DNA of 22,351 nucleotides, from contig DASUBV010000018.1 in the NCBI GenBank assembly GCA_035763085.1, positions 1-22,351 on the forward strand, written 5' to 3'. A program made the translations under genes and the position numbers. Below are positions 1-7,325 of this stretch, one piece after another (the stretch's first letter is position 1; the number at the start of each line of letters is the position of its first letter). Below the pieces are notes generated by a model. That model was not told the DNA's origin and made no database searches. It worked only from the letters and a program-made list of their open reading frames with translations. This stretch comes from DASUBV01 sp035763085 (GTDB lineage: Bacteria; Actinomycetota; Actinomycetes; Streptosporangiales; Streptosporangiaceae).

Positions 1-135
1 CTGGAGACCAATAGCACGCTGACCGAGGCGATCAGCCTGTACCGGTCGGCAGGCTACCGCGAGGTGGAGCCGTTCAGCGATGACCCGTACGCCCGGCACT
101 GGTTCGAGAAGGCGCTGCCCCGGCCGGGCCGGTGA
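1..135 (+). CDS. GNAT family N-acetyltransferase, C-terminal fragment
   Basis: An open frame runs in from the window edge and encodes 44 residues to a TGA at 133-135. The tail reads LYRSAGYREVEPF followed by YARHWFEK. This is the usual end of a GNAT acetyltransferase, where the 'LYrsaGY' helix-strand unit is followed by a short basic-aromatic C-terminus. The acetyl-CoA-binding motif would lie upstream of the window, so the substrate cannot be inferred. The next gene begins 145 bases downstream with its own promoter-like box, so the two are probably not co-translated. Family call is fairly safe; specific function is unknown. Confidence 0.7.
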   Translation: METNSTLTEAISLYRSAGYREVEPFSDDPYARHWFEKALPRPGR

Positions 136-268
136 GCCGCCCGGCGGGAGCCGGCCCCGGCCCCTGGCCCCGCGACTGGCAGCTGCGGGCGCAGCCGGGG
201 CGGCCGGGAGGCGGGCAGCTCGCCGGAGGCTGGCCATGTCAGGCCGGGGCCGGCGGGGGCTGGCGGGT

Positions 269-274
269 TATGGT
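269..274 (+). promoter_or_regulatory. Putative -10 box (TATGGT) of a leaderless LigD-polymerase transcript
   Basis: TATGGT matches the actinobacterial TANNNT -10 pattern and ends six bases before the ATG at 281, so transcription would begin at the start codon. There is no convincing Shine-Dalgarno. This supports 281 rather than the upstream in-frame ATG at 236. No clear -35 element is visible. Confidence 0.5.
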
Positions 275-280
275 GGGCGC

Positions 281-1621
281 ATGCCGGATCGCAAGGAGAT
301 CATCGAGGTCAGCGGCCGGACTGTGGCCGTCTCCAACCCGGACAAGATCTACTTCCCGCGGACCGGGCACACCAAGCGGGACCTCGTCCGGTACTACCTG
401 AGCGTGGCCGAGGGCGCCCTGCGCGGCGTGGCCGGGCGGCCGATGGTGCTCAAGAGATTCGTCAACGGAGCCGAGGGCGAGGCGTTCTTCCAGAAGCGGG
501 CGCCCACCTCGCGGCCGGACTGGCTGGACACCGTGGTGCTGAAGTTCCCGTCCGGCCGGACCGCCGAGGAGATCGTCGTGCACGACGCGGCGGGCCTGGC
601 CTGGGTGGCCAACCTGGGCTGCATCGACCTGAACCCGCACCCGGTCCGGGCCGCCGACCTGGAGCACCCCGACGAGCTGCGGGTCGACCTGGATCCGGTG
701 CCCGGCATCGAGTGGGACCAGATCGTCCGGGTCGCGCTGGTCGCCCGCGACGCGCTCACCGACCTCGGGCTGACCGGCTGGCCCAAGACCTCCGGCTCGC
801 GCGGGATCCACATCTACTGCCGGATCGAGCAGCGCTGGACCTTCACCCAGGTCCGCCGCGCCGCCGTGGCCCTGGCCAGGGAGATCGAGCGCCGCGCCCC
901 GGAGGACGCCACCGCGCGCTGGTGGAAGGAAGAACGGCACGGCGTGTTCGTCGACTACAACCAGAACGCCAAGGACCGGACGGTGGCATCGGCCTACTCG
1001 GTCCGCCCCACCAGGGACGCGCGGGTGTCAGCCCCGCTGGCCTGGGACGAGGTGCCCGGCTGCGACCCGGCCGCGTTCACGATCGACACCATGCCCGCCC
1101 GCTTCGCCGAGCTGGGGGACGTGGGCGCGGGCATCGACGACGCGGTCGGCTCGCTGGACGCGCTGCTGGAGCTGGCCGAGCGCGATGAGGCCGCCGGGCT
1201 GCCCGACGCGCCGTGGCCCCCGCATTACGAGAAGCAGTCCGGTGAGGCGCCGCGCGTCCAGCCATCCAAGCGGCGCGCCCCGGCGGTCCGGCCCGCGGCG
1301 CCGGGCAAGTCCAGCGGGGCCAGCGGCCGCCGCAAGACCACCGCGCCGCTGATCGAAGTGGCCAGGGCGGCCACGCAGGCCGAGGCCATGGCGGGCCTGG
1401 ACACCTGGAAGCAGCGCTACCCGGAGGCCGCGGCGCTGCTGGAGCCGGCCGACATCATGGTGGACGCGATGCGCGGCCGGTCCTCGACCTGGACCAGGAT
1501 CCGGCTCAACCTGCGGCATGTCCCGGAGGAGCAGCGACCTGAGCAGGAGGCCCTGGAGGTCGACTACGACCCGTGGGAGGGGTTCGAGCCGCCGCCGCGC
1601 CGGAGCCCCGGAGCGGGCTGA
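281..1621 (+). CDS. Stand-alone LigD-type DNA polymerase/primase (PolDom, non-homologous end-joining family)
   Basis: The 446-residue protein belongs to the archaeo-eukaryotic primase superfamily as found in LigD polymerase domains, which extend and fill DNA ends with a preference for ribonucleotides. Seen motifs are W-x-x-NLG-x-x-D-x-x-PH around residues 109-120, the catalytic acidic pair DLDP at 136-139, SGSRGIH at 171-177 and GVFVDYNQN near 221-229. No ligase or 3'-phosphoesterase domain is present, so it resembles the separate mycobacterial PolD/Prim-Pol proteins rather than full LigD. A Pro/Ala/Lys-rich linker (about 320-350) leads to a conserved-looking C-terminal helical segment ending in VDYDPWEGF. 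The start at 281 is chosen because it follows a TANNNT box and immediately precedes the conserved domain; the upstream extension is low complexity. No Ku or ligase gene is in the window. The stop lies 10 bases from that of the convergent PPOX gene. Confidence 0.9.
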   Translation: MPDRKEIIEVSGRTVAVSNPDKIYFPRTGHTKRDLVRYYLSVAEGALRGVAGRPMVLKRFVNGAEGEAFFQKRAPTSRPDWLDTVVLKFPSGRTAEEIVVHDAAGLAWVANLGCIDLNPHPVRAADLEHPDELRVDLDPVPGIEWDQIVRVALVARDALTDLGLTGWPKTSGSRGIHIYCRIEQRWTFTQVRRAAVALAREIERRAPEDATARWWKEERHGVFVDYNQNAKDRTVASAYSVRPTRDARVSAPLAWDEVPGCDPAAFTIDTMPARFAELGDVGAGIDDAVGSLDALLELAERDEAAGLPDAPWPPHYEKQSGEAPRVQPSKRRAPAVRPAAPGKSSGASGRRKTTAPLIEVARAATQAEAMAGLDTWKQRYPEAAALLEPADIMVDAMRGRSSTWTRIRLNLRHVPEEQRPEQEALEVDYDPWEGFEPPPRRSPGAG

Positions 1622-1631
1622 GCCCGCCTGG

Positions 1632-2057
1632 CTACCCGGCGATGTCGGATTCCGCGCTGATGCGGGCCGGGCGGATGCGGACCAGCAGCTCGCCGGGCAC
1701 GCTATTGCGGGCGCCGTACTCCTCCGCGCGCTCCGCGCCCATGTACCGGCCGCCGATGACGGTGGCCCAGCGCCGCAGCTGGCCCGGGTCCTCGGTGATG
1801 GTCGCCTCGCCCTGGATCACCACGAAGCTGTAGGGCGGCTGCTGGTCGTCTACGCACAGGCTCACCCGCGGGTCGCGGCGCAGCACCCGGCCCTTCACGC
1901 CGGGGCCGTAGGTGGTGAGCATGATGTCCTCGCCGTCCAGCACGAACCAGACCGGCGTGACGTGCGGGCGGCCGTCGGCGCGCGTCACGGCCAGCTTGCC
2001 GGTCCGGGTACCGGTCATCACGAATTCGCGCCACCTGCCTGGCTCCATCTTCGCCAT
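1632..2057 (-). CDS. PPOX-class F420/FMN-dependent pyridoxamine-5'-phosphate-oxidase-like protein (Rv1155-type)
   Basis: This 141-residue protein has the split-barrel flavin-reductase fold typical of the PPOX family. Seen features are TGKLAVTRADGRPHVTPVWFVLDG near the N-terminus, then IMLTTYGPGVKGRVLRRDPRVSLCVDD and the VVIQGEATIT strand, which are hallmarks of the actinobacterial F420-binding subfamily related to Rv1155. Such proteins bind F420 or FMN and reduce small molecules; the substrate is unknown. The length is normal. It has no Shine-Dalgarno, but TACGGT lies at -13 to -8 of the ATG, which suggests a leaderless message. A second F420-type enzyme lies at 3310-4230. It is convergent with the LigD-polymerase gene. 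The family is clear, while the cofactor choice is inferred. Confidence 0.88.
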   Translation of the reverse strand: MAKMEPGRWREFVMTGTRTGKLAVTRADGRPHVTPVWFVLDGEDIMLTTYGPGVKGRVLRRDPRVSLCVDDQQPPYSFVVIQGEATITEDPGQLRRWATVIGGRYMGAERAEEYGARNSVPGELLVRIRPARISAESDIAG

Positions 2058-2064
2058 GGCCTAC

Positions 2065-2070
2065 ACCGTA
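2065..2070 (-). promoter_or_regulatory. Putative -10 box (TACGGT) of a leaderless PPOX transcript
   Basis: On the minus strand TACGGT fits TANNNT and lies at -13 to -8 from the ATG whose first base is 2057. No Shine-Dalgarno is present in the short spacer, which is consistent with leaderless initiation. No -35 match is seen. Confidence 0.45.
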
Positions 2071-2112
2071 GGGCAGCGCTCCGCCCGGCACCCCGGGCGC
2101 CCGCGGCCGGCG

Positions 2113-3246
2113 TCAGGAGATCGCCCGCTGGCCGAGCCGCTCCGCGGGGCCGGCCACGCCCGGCGCGGCGGTGCCCGCCGCCGGCTCGGGCAGGCACACC
2201 TCGAATACCGATCCCTCGCCGGGCGTGCTGCGCACCCGGACCGAGCCCTGGTGCGCCTCAGCGATGGCCTTCACCAGCGCCAGCCCCAGGCCGAACCCGC
2301 CGTCGGTACGGCTGCGGCCGGCATCGACCCGGGCGAACCGGCCGAAGATCTGCCCGATCGCGGCGGCCGGGATGCCCGAGCCGGAGTCGGTCACCGCCAG
2401 GATGACGCCGCCGTCCTCGCGCCGCGCGCTGAGCTCGATCTGGTCGTCGGCCCCGGTGTGATCGACGGCGTTCTCGATGAGCGCGTCCAGGGCCAGCATC
2501 AGCCGGTCGGCGTCGCCGCGCAGCTGCACCTCGGCCACGGCGCCCAGCGACCAGCGGCGCGGGGTGTTCCGCCAGCGGTGCAGGGTCTCCAGCATCAGCT
2601 CGGCGACGTCCACCGGGCCGGGCCGCAGGAAGTCCGGCCCGTCGGTGGCGGCCAGCAGCAGCAGGCGGCTGGTCAGCCGCCGCAGCCGGAGCAGCTCGTC
2701 CACGGCCACCCGGGCGTCCCTGGCAATGGCCTGGTCCGGCAGCCCGGCGGCCGCCCGCTCGATGAGCTCGGCGTGGCACAGCGCGATGGTGATCGGCGTG
2801 CGCAGCTCGTGCGAGGCATCCTGGAGGAACTGCCGCTGCTGGTCCAGCAGCCGCAGGTTGTGCTCGGAGACCCGGTTGATCTCGGCCATCGTGGCCGCGC
2901 GGCGGCGCGAGTGCCAGACCATGACCACGAACATCATGGCGATCAGCGGGACCTCCGCGAGGTAGTCCACGTCCTGCTTGTGCCGCACCACCTGCCACCC
3001 GATCAGGACGCCGGTGGCCAGGGTCAGGGTGCCCACGGTCACCAGCGTCGAGCCCAGCCGCCACAGCCGGAAGCCGTAGATCACCGTCGCGCTGACCCAG
3101 ATGATCAGGAACGGAACCGTCTGCCATTCACCGAACAGCCGCATGGCCAGCAGGTTCAGCAAGATGAAGACCACCCAGGCGATGTCCACCCAGGATGTCC
3201 TGGCCACGTGCAGCACCCGGTCGCGCCGCGCCGCTAGCGTACTCAT
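2113..3246 (-). CDS. Orphan membrane sensor histidine kinase
   Basis: This 377-residue protein has about four N-terminal membrane segments (roughly 20-37, 44-60, 66-84 and 97-112) with almost no extracytoplasmic domain. A short coiled linker follows, then a HisKA domain with the phosphoacceptor SHELRTP (His146). The HATPase domain has an N-box LIENAVDHT (Asn259), a G1 box DSGSGIP (287-293) and a G2 box GGFGLGLAL near 317-325. All core catalytic motifs are intact. The signal is probably sensed in or near the membrane. No response regulator is encoded nearby, so it is an orphan kinase. A Shine-Dalgarno-like GAGGTGGG precedes the ATG. It lies 63 bases downstream of the LLM oxidoreductase on the same strand and could be co-transcribed with it. 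The tail of about 25 residues is Ala/Gly/Pro-rich. Confidence 0.92.
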   Translation of the reverse strand: MSTLAARRDRVLHVARTSWVDIAWVVFILLNLLAMRLFGEWQTVPFLIIWVSATVIYGFRLWRLGSTLVTVGTLTLATGVLIGWQVVRHKQDVDYLAEVPLIAMMFVVMVWHSRRRAATMAEINRVSEHNLRLLDQQRQFLQDASHELRTPITIALCHAELIERAAAGLPDQAIARDARVAVDELLRLRRLTSRLLLLAATDGPDFLRPGPVDVAELMLETLHRWRNTPRRWSLGAVAEVQLRGDADRLMLALDALIENAVDHTGADDQIELSARREDGGVILAVTDSGSGIPAAAIGQIFGRFARVDAGRSRTDGGFGLGLALVKAIAEAHQGSVRVRSTPGEGSVFEVCLPEPAAGTAAPGVAGPAERLGQRAIS

Positions 3247-3309
3247 CGGCCCACCTCGCCTGCCTCGCAGATCGCCTGCCCGCTGTATCGCTGCCCGGCC
3301 GCCGCCGGC

Positions 3310-4230
3310 CTAGCTGATCAGCTCGGCCAGCAGCTCCAGGTGATCGAGGTCGTCCAGGTCCAGGACCTGCAGATAACACCGCTGCGCGCCGAGCTGCTCA
3401 TAGGCGCCGATCTGGTCGGCGACCTGCGCGGGCGAGCCGTAGAGCCCGGCGGCCTTCATGTCCAGCGCGGTGCGGCCGATGGCAGCCGCGCGCCGCGCCA
3501 CCTCGGCGTCGGTCCGGCCGCAGACGACCGTGTGGGCCACGGAGTACACCATCGAGGACTCGTCCCGCCCGGCGGCCGCGCACGCCTCGCGGACCCGGCC
3601 GAACGCCGCCCCGGTGTCCTCCGGGCTGGCGAACGGCACGTTGTACTCGGCGGCGTAGCGGGCGGCCAGCCGCGGCGTCCGCTTCGGGCCGCCGCCGCCG
3701 ACGATGACCGGCGGGCGGGGCCGCTGGGCCGGCTTGGGCAGGCCCGGCGAGTCGGTCACCGTGTAGTGCTTGCCGCTGAAACTGAACGTCTGTCCCTCCG
3801 CGGTGTCCCACATCCCGGTGATGATGGCCAGCTGCTCTTCCAGGCGGTCGAAGCGCTCGCCCAGCGCCGGGAACGGCATCGCGTAGGCATCGTGCTCGGC
3901 CTCGTACCAGCCCGCGCCCAGCCCGAGCTCCACCCGGCCGCCGCTCATCTGATCGGCCTGCGCCACCGAGATAGCCAGCGGCCCGGGGTAGCGGAACGTC
4001 GCCGCCGTCACCAGGGTGCCCAGCCGGATCCGCTGCGTCTCGCGGGCCAGCCCGGCCAGGGTCAGCCACGCGTCGGTCGGCCCCGGCAGGCCGCTGACCG
4101 CGCCCATCTTCAGGTAGTGGTCGGACCGGAAGAACGCGTCGAAGCCCAGGTCCTGGGTCGCCCGCGCGACGCGCAGCAGAGTGTCGTAACTGGCGCCCTG
4201 CTGCGGCTCGGTGAAGATGCGAAGTTTCAT
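3310..4230 (-). CDS. LLM-class F420-dependent oxidoreductase
   Basis: The 306-residue protein is a luciferase-like (LLM) TIM-barrel enzyme, a family that in actinobacteria usually uses reduced F420 for hydride transfer to small substrates. Seen are the N-terminal strand MKLRIFTEPQQGASYDTLL, the helix ATQDLGFDAFFRSDHYLK, the LGTLVTAATFRYPGPLA segment, the family signature SGGRVELGLGAGWYEAEHDAYAMPFP, and RPPVIVGGGGPKRTPRLAARYAAEYN. Length and motif order fit the TIGR03560-like subgroup. The substrate is unknown. There is no Shine-Dalgarno. TAGGTT lies at -13 to -8, suggesting leaderless translation, and two inverted repeats lie upstream, suggesting regulation. It probably heads a transcript that may include the histidine kinase gene. 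Confidence 0.9.
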   Translation of the reverse strand: MKLRIFTEPQQGASYDTLLRVARATQDLGFDAFFRSDHYLKMGAVSGLPGPTDAWLTLAGLARETQRIRLGTLVTAATFRYPGPLAISVAQADQMSGGRVELGLGAGWYEAEHDAYAMPFPALGERFDRLEEQLAIITGMWDTAEGQTFSFSGKHYTVTDSPGLPKPAQRPRPPVIVGGGGPKRTPRLAARYAAEYNVPFASPEDTGAAFGRVREACAAAGRDESSMVYSVAHTVVCGRTDAEVARRAAAIGRTALDMKAAGLYGSPAQVADQIGAYEQLGAQRCYLQVLDLDDLDHLELLAELIS

Positions 4231-4233
4231 GAC

Positions 4234-4246
4234 TCATAACCTATGA
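4234..4246 (-). promoter_or_regulatory. Inverted repeat TCATA-N3-TATGA overlapping the LLM promoter
   Basis: Perfect 5-base arms (4234-4238 and 4242-4246) flank a 3-base centre immediately upstream of the LLM oxidoreductase start. On the minus strand the repeat contains TAGGTT (4238-4243), a TANNNT -10 candidate at -13 to -8 from the ATG. A protein bound here would block the promoter directly. The arms are short, so chance is possible. Confidence 0.4.
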
Positions 4247-4268
4247 CCGGCAGCAATACGGCGAGACC

Positions 4269-4283
4269 GCAACATTATGTTGC
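4269..4283. promoter_or_regulatory. 15-bp palindrome GCAACATTATGTTGC, candidate operator
   Basis: Seven-base arms GCAACAT and ATGTTGC match perfectly around a single central base. The site is AT-rich inside GC-rich DNA and is centred about 46 bases upstream of the LLM start codon, a position suited to a dimeric regulator. No regulator gene is adjacent on that strand; Lsr2 is the nearest DNA-binding protein. Confidence 0.5.
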
Positions 4284-4289
4284 TACCTC

Positions 4290-4759
4290 TGCCGGGCTGG
4301 CCAGCCCCGCCCTCGGGGGCATGACCGCCATCGGGCGGCGGTCCGGCCCGCGCCGGGCATGATCGCCGGCCGGCTTGCGGCAGCCAGCCGGACGCGATTC
4401 CCCGGAATCGGCCGCCGCACTCCAGGACCAGCTTGCGGCCGGCGTTCATCATCCGCCCGGGCCGCCCCCGGGCATTTCCTTCAAACCGCGTAGTCAACCG
4501 CACCGAGCGGCCGGCCGCCGGCCCGGCTGAACCGGGCGGGAACATCGGTGACGCGCACCCGCGGTATTTCCGGCCGGCCGCGTGACGGCCGGCAGATATG
4601 CCGGGGAGGGCCCGCCCGGGCGGGCCGGATGCCCCTGCTGGCAGGCGATGCGGGCCGCGGAGCCCAGATTCCCTGAAATCTCCAGGGCATCTCCATATCA
4701 GCTGCGAACTCGTCCGCTAAATTAGCCGCCCATCGTCGCGGGAATGGAGCAGCGGCATC
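4290..4759. other. Intergenic region upstream of lsr2, no convincing gene
   Basis: This stretch separates the divergent LLM and lsr2 genes. Open frames within it are GC-driven and show no recognisable domain or start signal. The visible elements are a less GC-rich stretch near 4690-4725 with CTAAATTAG (4717-4725), which could supply the lsr2 -10 (TAAATT), and a GGAG ribosome-binding site at 4746-4749. No tRNA or obvious structured RNA was recognised. Its length leaves room for a small RNA or a long regulatory leader, but nothing specific supports one. Confidence 0.4.
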
Positions 4760-5083
4760 ATGGCGCAGCGCGTTGAGATTCTGTTCATCGATGACATCGA
4801 CGGCACTCCGGCGGCCGAGACAATCCGGTTCGGGATCGCCGGCGTGGACTATGAGATCGACCTGTCTGCCGAGCACGCCAAGGAATTCCGGGAAGCGATG
4901 GCGCCCTTCGTGGCCGGCGCCCGGCGGGGCACCGCCGGCCCGCGGCAGGCGCGCAGCACGCGGGCGGGCGGCCCATCCCCCGCGGCGGTCCGGCAGTGGG
5001 CCAAGAGCGCGGGCATCGAGGTGTCTGACCGGGGCCGGGTACCCGATGACCTGATTGCGAGATTCCAGGCTGCGAACCGGTAG
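4760..5083 (+). CDS. lsr2: Lsr2 family nucleoid-associated DNA-bridging protein
   Basis: This 107-residue protein matches Lsr2, the actinobacterial H-NS analogue that binds AT-rich DNA in the minor groove, bridges it and silences genes. The N-terminal dimerisation half is seen as MAQRVEILFIDDIDGTPAAE followed by ETIRFGIAGVDYEIDLSAEHAKEFREAM. A basic linker (about 54-70) leads to the C-terminal DNA-binding domain, with an AT-hook-like RGR at 91-93 in 'SDRGRVPDDLIARFQ'. GGAG ten bases upstream supports the ATG at 4760. The gene stands alone, convergent with the RNA methyltransferase gene. Many actinomycetes carry two Lsr2 paralogues, and whether this is the principal one cannot be judged here. 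AT-rich gaps in this window are plausible targets. Confidence 0.93.
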   Translation: MAQRVEILFIDDIDGTPAAETIRFGIAGVDYEIDLSAEHAKEFREAMAPFVAGARRGTAGPRQARSTRAGGPSPAAVRQWAKSAGIEVSDRGRVPDDLIARFQAANR

Positions 5084-5121
5084 AGGGCAGGGGCCGCAGG
5101 CCGGCCGGAGGGTGCAGGCCG

Positions 5122-5149
5122 CGAACCGGAAGCAGGAGGGGACGGTTCG
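5122..5149. terminator. Weak hairpin between the convergent lsr2 and RNA methyltransferase genes
   Basis: Seven-base arms CGAACCG (5122-5128) and CGGTTCG (5143-5149) flank a 14-base loop just beyond the two stop codons. There is no U-tract on either strand. The position suits a bidirectional terminator, but the long loop makes this uncertain. Confidence 0.3.
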
Positions 5150-5153
5150 AGGC

Positions 5154-6545
5154 TCAGCCCGCCAGACCCCGCTGCCGGCCCGGCCCGGCTGACAACGTCG
5201 CCAGGCACTCCACGTGGTGGGTCATCGGGAACGCGTCGAACGCGCGCAGGTCATCCAGCTGCCAGCCGCCCGCCACCAGCTGGCCCAGGTCACGAGCCAG
5301 CGTGGCCGGATCGCAGGACACGTAGGCGATGCGCCGCGGGCCGCCCGCAGCCCGCGGCGCAGCGCCCCGCCCGCCGCCCAGCGCGTCGATGACCGGCTGC
5401 GCCAGGCCGGCCCGCGGCGGGTCCGCCACTACCAGCGTCACCTCGCTCAGGTCGAGCCGGCCGGCCATCTCGCCGGCGTCCCCGCGGTGCACCCGGGCCC
5501 AGCCGAACTCGCGCAGGTTGTGCCGGGCATCGCGGACCGCCGCGTCGTCCGACTCCACGGCGATCACCCGCCCGGCCGGGCCGACGCGCGGCGCGAGCAC
5601 CCCGGCGAACAGCCCGGCTCCGCAGTACAGGTCGAGCGCCACGTCGCCGGGCTGCGGCTGCAGCGCCGCCAGCACGGCGGCGGCCAGCGTCTCCGCGGCG
5701 GCCAGGTGCACCTGCCAGAACCCGCCGAGCGCCACCCTCCAGTCCCGGCCCGCCGCGCGCTGGGTGAGATAACTACGCCCGGCCAGGCCGGTGGCAGCTG
5801 AGCTGCGGCGGCCGCGCCGCTCCGGCCGCCTGACCTGACGGACGCTGTCCGCTGCGACAGCCGGCAGCTCGCCGGGCCGGCCACCCGTGACCAGCACGCC
5901 CCGCTCGCCGGTCGCGGGCACCGCCTCCACCTGCACCGACTGGACCCCCGGCCAGCGCTGCCCGGTTACCCCGGCGGCGTTCACCGCCGGGTGCGCGATG
6001 GGGCACTCGCCGATGGCCACGACCTCATGGGAGCGGTGACGGCGCAGCCCGGCCGTGCCGTCCGGGGCGACCGCGAAGCTGACCCTGGTCCGCCACCCCA
6101 GCCCGGCCCCGGCGGCTTCCGGCTCATCCCCCGGCAGGGCCTCCACGCTCACCTCGCGGTCCAGGCCCGCGATCCGGGCCAGCTGCTGGCGGATCACCGC
6201 CGCCTTGAGCCGCCGCTGGGCCGGGAGGCTGGCGTGCTGCCAGTCGCACCCGCCGCAGCCGCCCGGCCGGGCATGCGGGCAGGGCGCGGCCACCCGGTCG
6301 GCCGAGGCCTGCAGGATCTGCACCGCGTCGGCGCGGGACAGCCTCGCGGTCGCCTGCGTGATCACGGCGCGAACCCGCTCTCCCGGCAGGGCATGCCGGA
6401 CAAATACCACCGGCCCGCCGCCGTCCGGGCGGGCGACGCACCAGCCGCCGTGCACCGCCTCGCCTACAGTCAGTTCAAGGGTGTCACCAGGCAGCATCGC
6501 AGCGCACGGGGGGCCGGTCGGGGCGGAAGCAGTCACTGGCACCAT
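5154..6545 (-). CDS. TrmA/RlmD-family class I SAM-dependent RNA (uracil-C5) methyltransferase with TRAM domain
   Basis: The protein begins with a TRAM-like RNA-binding domain (GDTLELTVGEAVHGG through FVRHALPGERVRA). It continues with an iron-sulfur-type cysteine set CPHARPGGCGGC plus a later ECPIAHP. The Rossmann methyltransferase has SAM motif DLYCGAGLFAGVLA, VVADPPRAGL, the nucleophile-containing YVSCDPATLARDL and the terminal FDAFPMTHHVECLATL, which holds the catalytic Glu. These are the hallmarks of 5-methyluridine formation in rRNA or tRNA. The RNA target is unknown. The start is uncertain: in-frame ATGs lie at 6608, 6545 and 6497, none with a Shine-Dalgarno; 6497 falls immediately before the TRAM domain. 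The gene is divergent from the trkA pair, the arrangement around Rv2689c and ceoB in M. tuberculosis. An Arg/Gly-rich insert interrupts the middle. Confidence 0.87.
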   Translation of the reverse strand: MVPVTASAPTGPPCAAMLPGDTLELTVGEAVHGGWCVARPDGGGPVVFVRHALPGERVRAVITQATARLSRADAVQILQASADRVAAPCPHARPGGCGGCDWQHASLPAQRRLKAAVIRQQLARIAGLDREVSVEALPGDEPEAAGAGLGWRTRVSFAVAPDGTAGLRRHRSHEVVAIGECPIAHPAVNAAGVTGQRWPGVQSVQVEAVPATGERGVLVTGGRPGELPAVAADSVRQVRRPERRGRRSSAATGLAGRSYLTQRAAGRDWRVALGGFWQVHLAAAETLAAAVLAALQPQPGDVALDLYCGAGLFAGVLAPRVGPAGRVIAVESDDAAVRDARHNLREFGWARVHRGDAGEMAGRLDLSEVTLVVADPPRAGLAQPVIDALGGGRGAAPRAAGGPRRIAYVSCDPATLARDLGQLVAGGWQLDDLRAFDAFPMTHHVECLATLSAGPGRQRGLAG

Positions 6546-6615
6546 GTTGCCGTGCTCGTGCAGTCGCCGGCCACCAGGGCCGGCCGAGGAGCTAGCACCG
6601 GGCCGCATGTGGGCA

Positions 6616-6621
6616 TACCGT
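6616..6621 (+). promoter_or_regulatory. Putative -10 box (TACCGT) for the trkA pair
   Basis: TACCGT fits TANNNT and would start transcription near 6628, giving a leader of about 26 bases that contains the ribosome-binding site. The divergent methyltransferase gene probably starts nearby, so the two promoters may overlap. No clear -35 is seen. Confidence 0.3.
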
Positions 6622-6653
6622 GATCAAGCACTGATCGGGCGGGAAGGAAGAGC

Positions 6654-7325
6654 GTGCACATCGTCATCATGGGGTGCGGGCGAGTGGGCTCCACGATCGC
6701 CCACATTCTCGAGGACCAGGGCCACACGGTCGCGGTCATCGACCGGGACGCCGAGGCGTTCCGCAAGCTGCGCTCGGGGTTCAAGGGCAGCCGGATTACC
6801 GGCATCGGGTTTGACCGCGATGTCCTGTCCGAGGCCGGCATCGAGCGCGCTGATGCCTTCGCCGCGGTCAGCAGCGGTGACAACTCCAACGTCATCGCGG
6901 CCCGGGTGGCCCGCGAGTCCTTCAGCGTCGAGCGGGTCGTGGCGCGCATCTACGACCCCCGCCGGGCCGATGTCTACCAGCGGCTCGGCATCCCGACCGT
7001 CGCCACCGTGCGGTGGACCGCCGACCAGATGCTGCGTCGGCTGCTGCCCGAGGGCGCCGAGCCGCTGTGGCGGGACCCGACCGGCACCATCGTGCTGGCC
7101 GAGGTGGCCTGCACCCAGGACTGGCTCGGCGAGAAGGTCTCCGCCCTGGAGGACGCTGCCCAGACCCGGATCGCGTTCATCTCCCGGATGGGCCAGCCGA
7201 TGATCCCCGGCCACGGCACGGTGCTGCAGGAAGGCGACGTGCTGCACGTGGTCGCCGAGGAAGACGATCTCGAGCGCATCGCCGCGCTGTTCTGCCGGCC
7301 GATCCCGGGGAAGGGGAACCTGTAA
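6654..7325 (+). CDS. TrkA-family K+ uptake regulatory protein, first of a pair (CeoB-like)
   Basis: The 223-residue protein consists of an RCK_N Rossmann domain and an RCK_C domain. The nucleotide-binding loop is MHIVIMGCGRVGS (G7-x-G-x-x-G), with the acidic residue after strand 2 in AVIDRD. SSGDNSNVIAARVA follows, as in TrkA/KtrA proteins. The C-terminal part (about 140-220) has the RCK_C pattern ending HVVAEEDDLERIAALF. Such subunits bind NAD(H)/ATP and gate a K+ channel or transporter in the membrane. The GTG start is supported by the purine-rich GGAAGGAAGAG just upstream. Its stop TAA overlaps the ATG of the second TrkA gene by one base, implying coupled expression. No membrane subunit is encoded in the window. 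Reduced length compared with E. coli TrkA (four domains) reflects the split into two genes. Confidence 0.92.
   Translation: MHIVIMGCGRVGSTIAHILEDQGHTVAVIDRDAEAFRKLRSGFKGSRITGIGFDRDVLSEAGIERADAFAAVSSGDNSNVIAARVARESFSVERVVARIYDPRRADVYQRLGIPTVATVRWTADQMLRRLLPEGAEPLWRDPTGTIVLAEVACTQDWLGEKVSALEDAAQTRIAFISRMGQPMIPGHGTVLQEGDVLHVVAEEDDLERIAALFCRPIPGKGNL

Noticed and set aside
4234..4545. Open frame on the minus strand upstream of the LLM gene
   Set aside because: No ribosome-binding site, no recognisable motif, GC-driven composition, and it overlaps the candidate operators.
6622..6637. Short inverted repeat GATCA-N5-TGATC between the RNA methyltransferase and trkA genes
   Set aside because: Only five-base arms with no further extension; too weak to call an operator.
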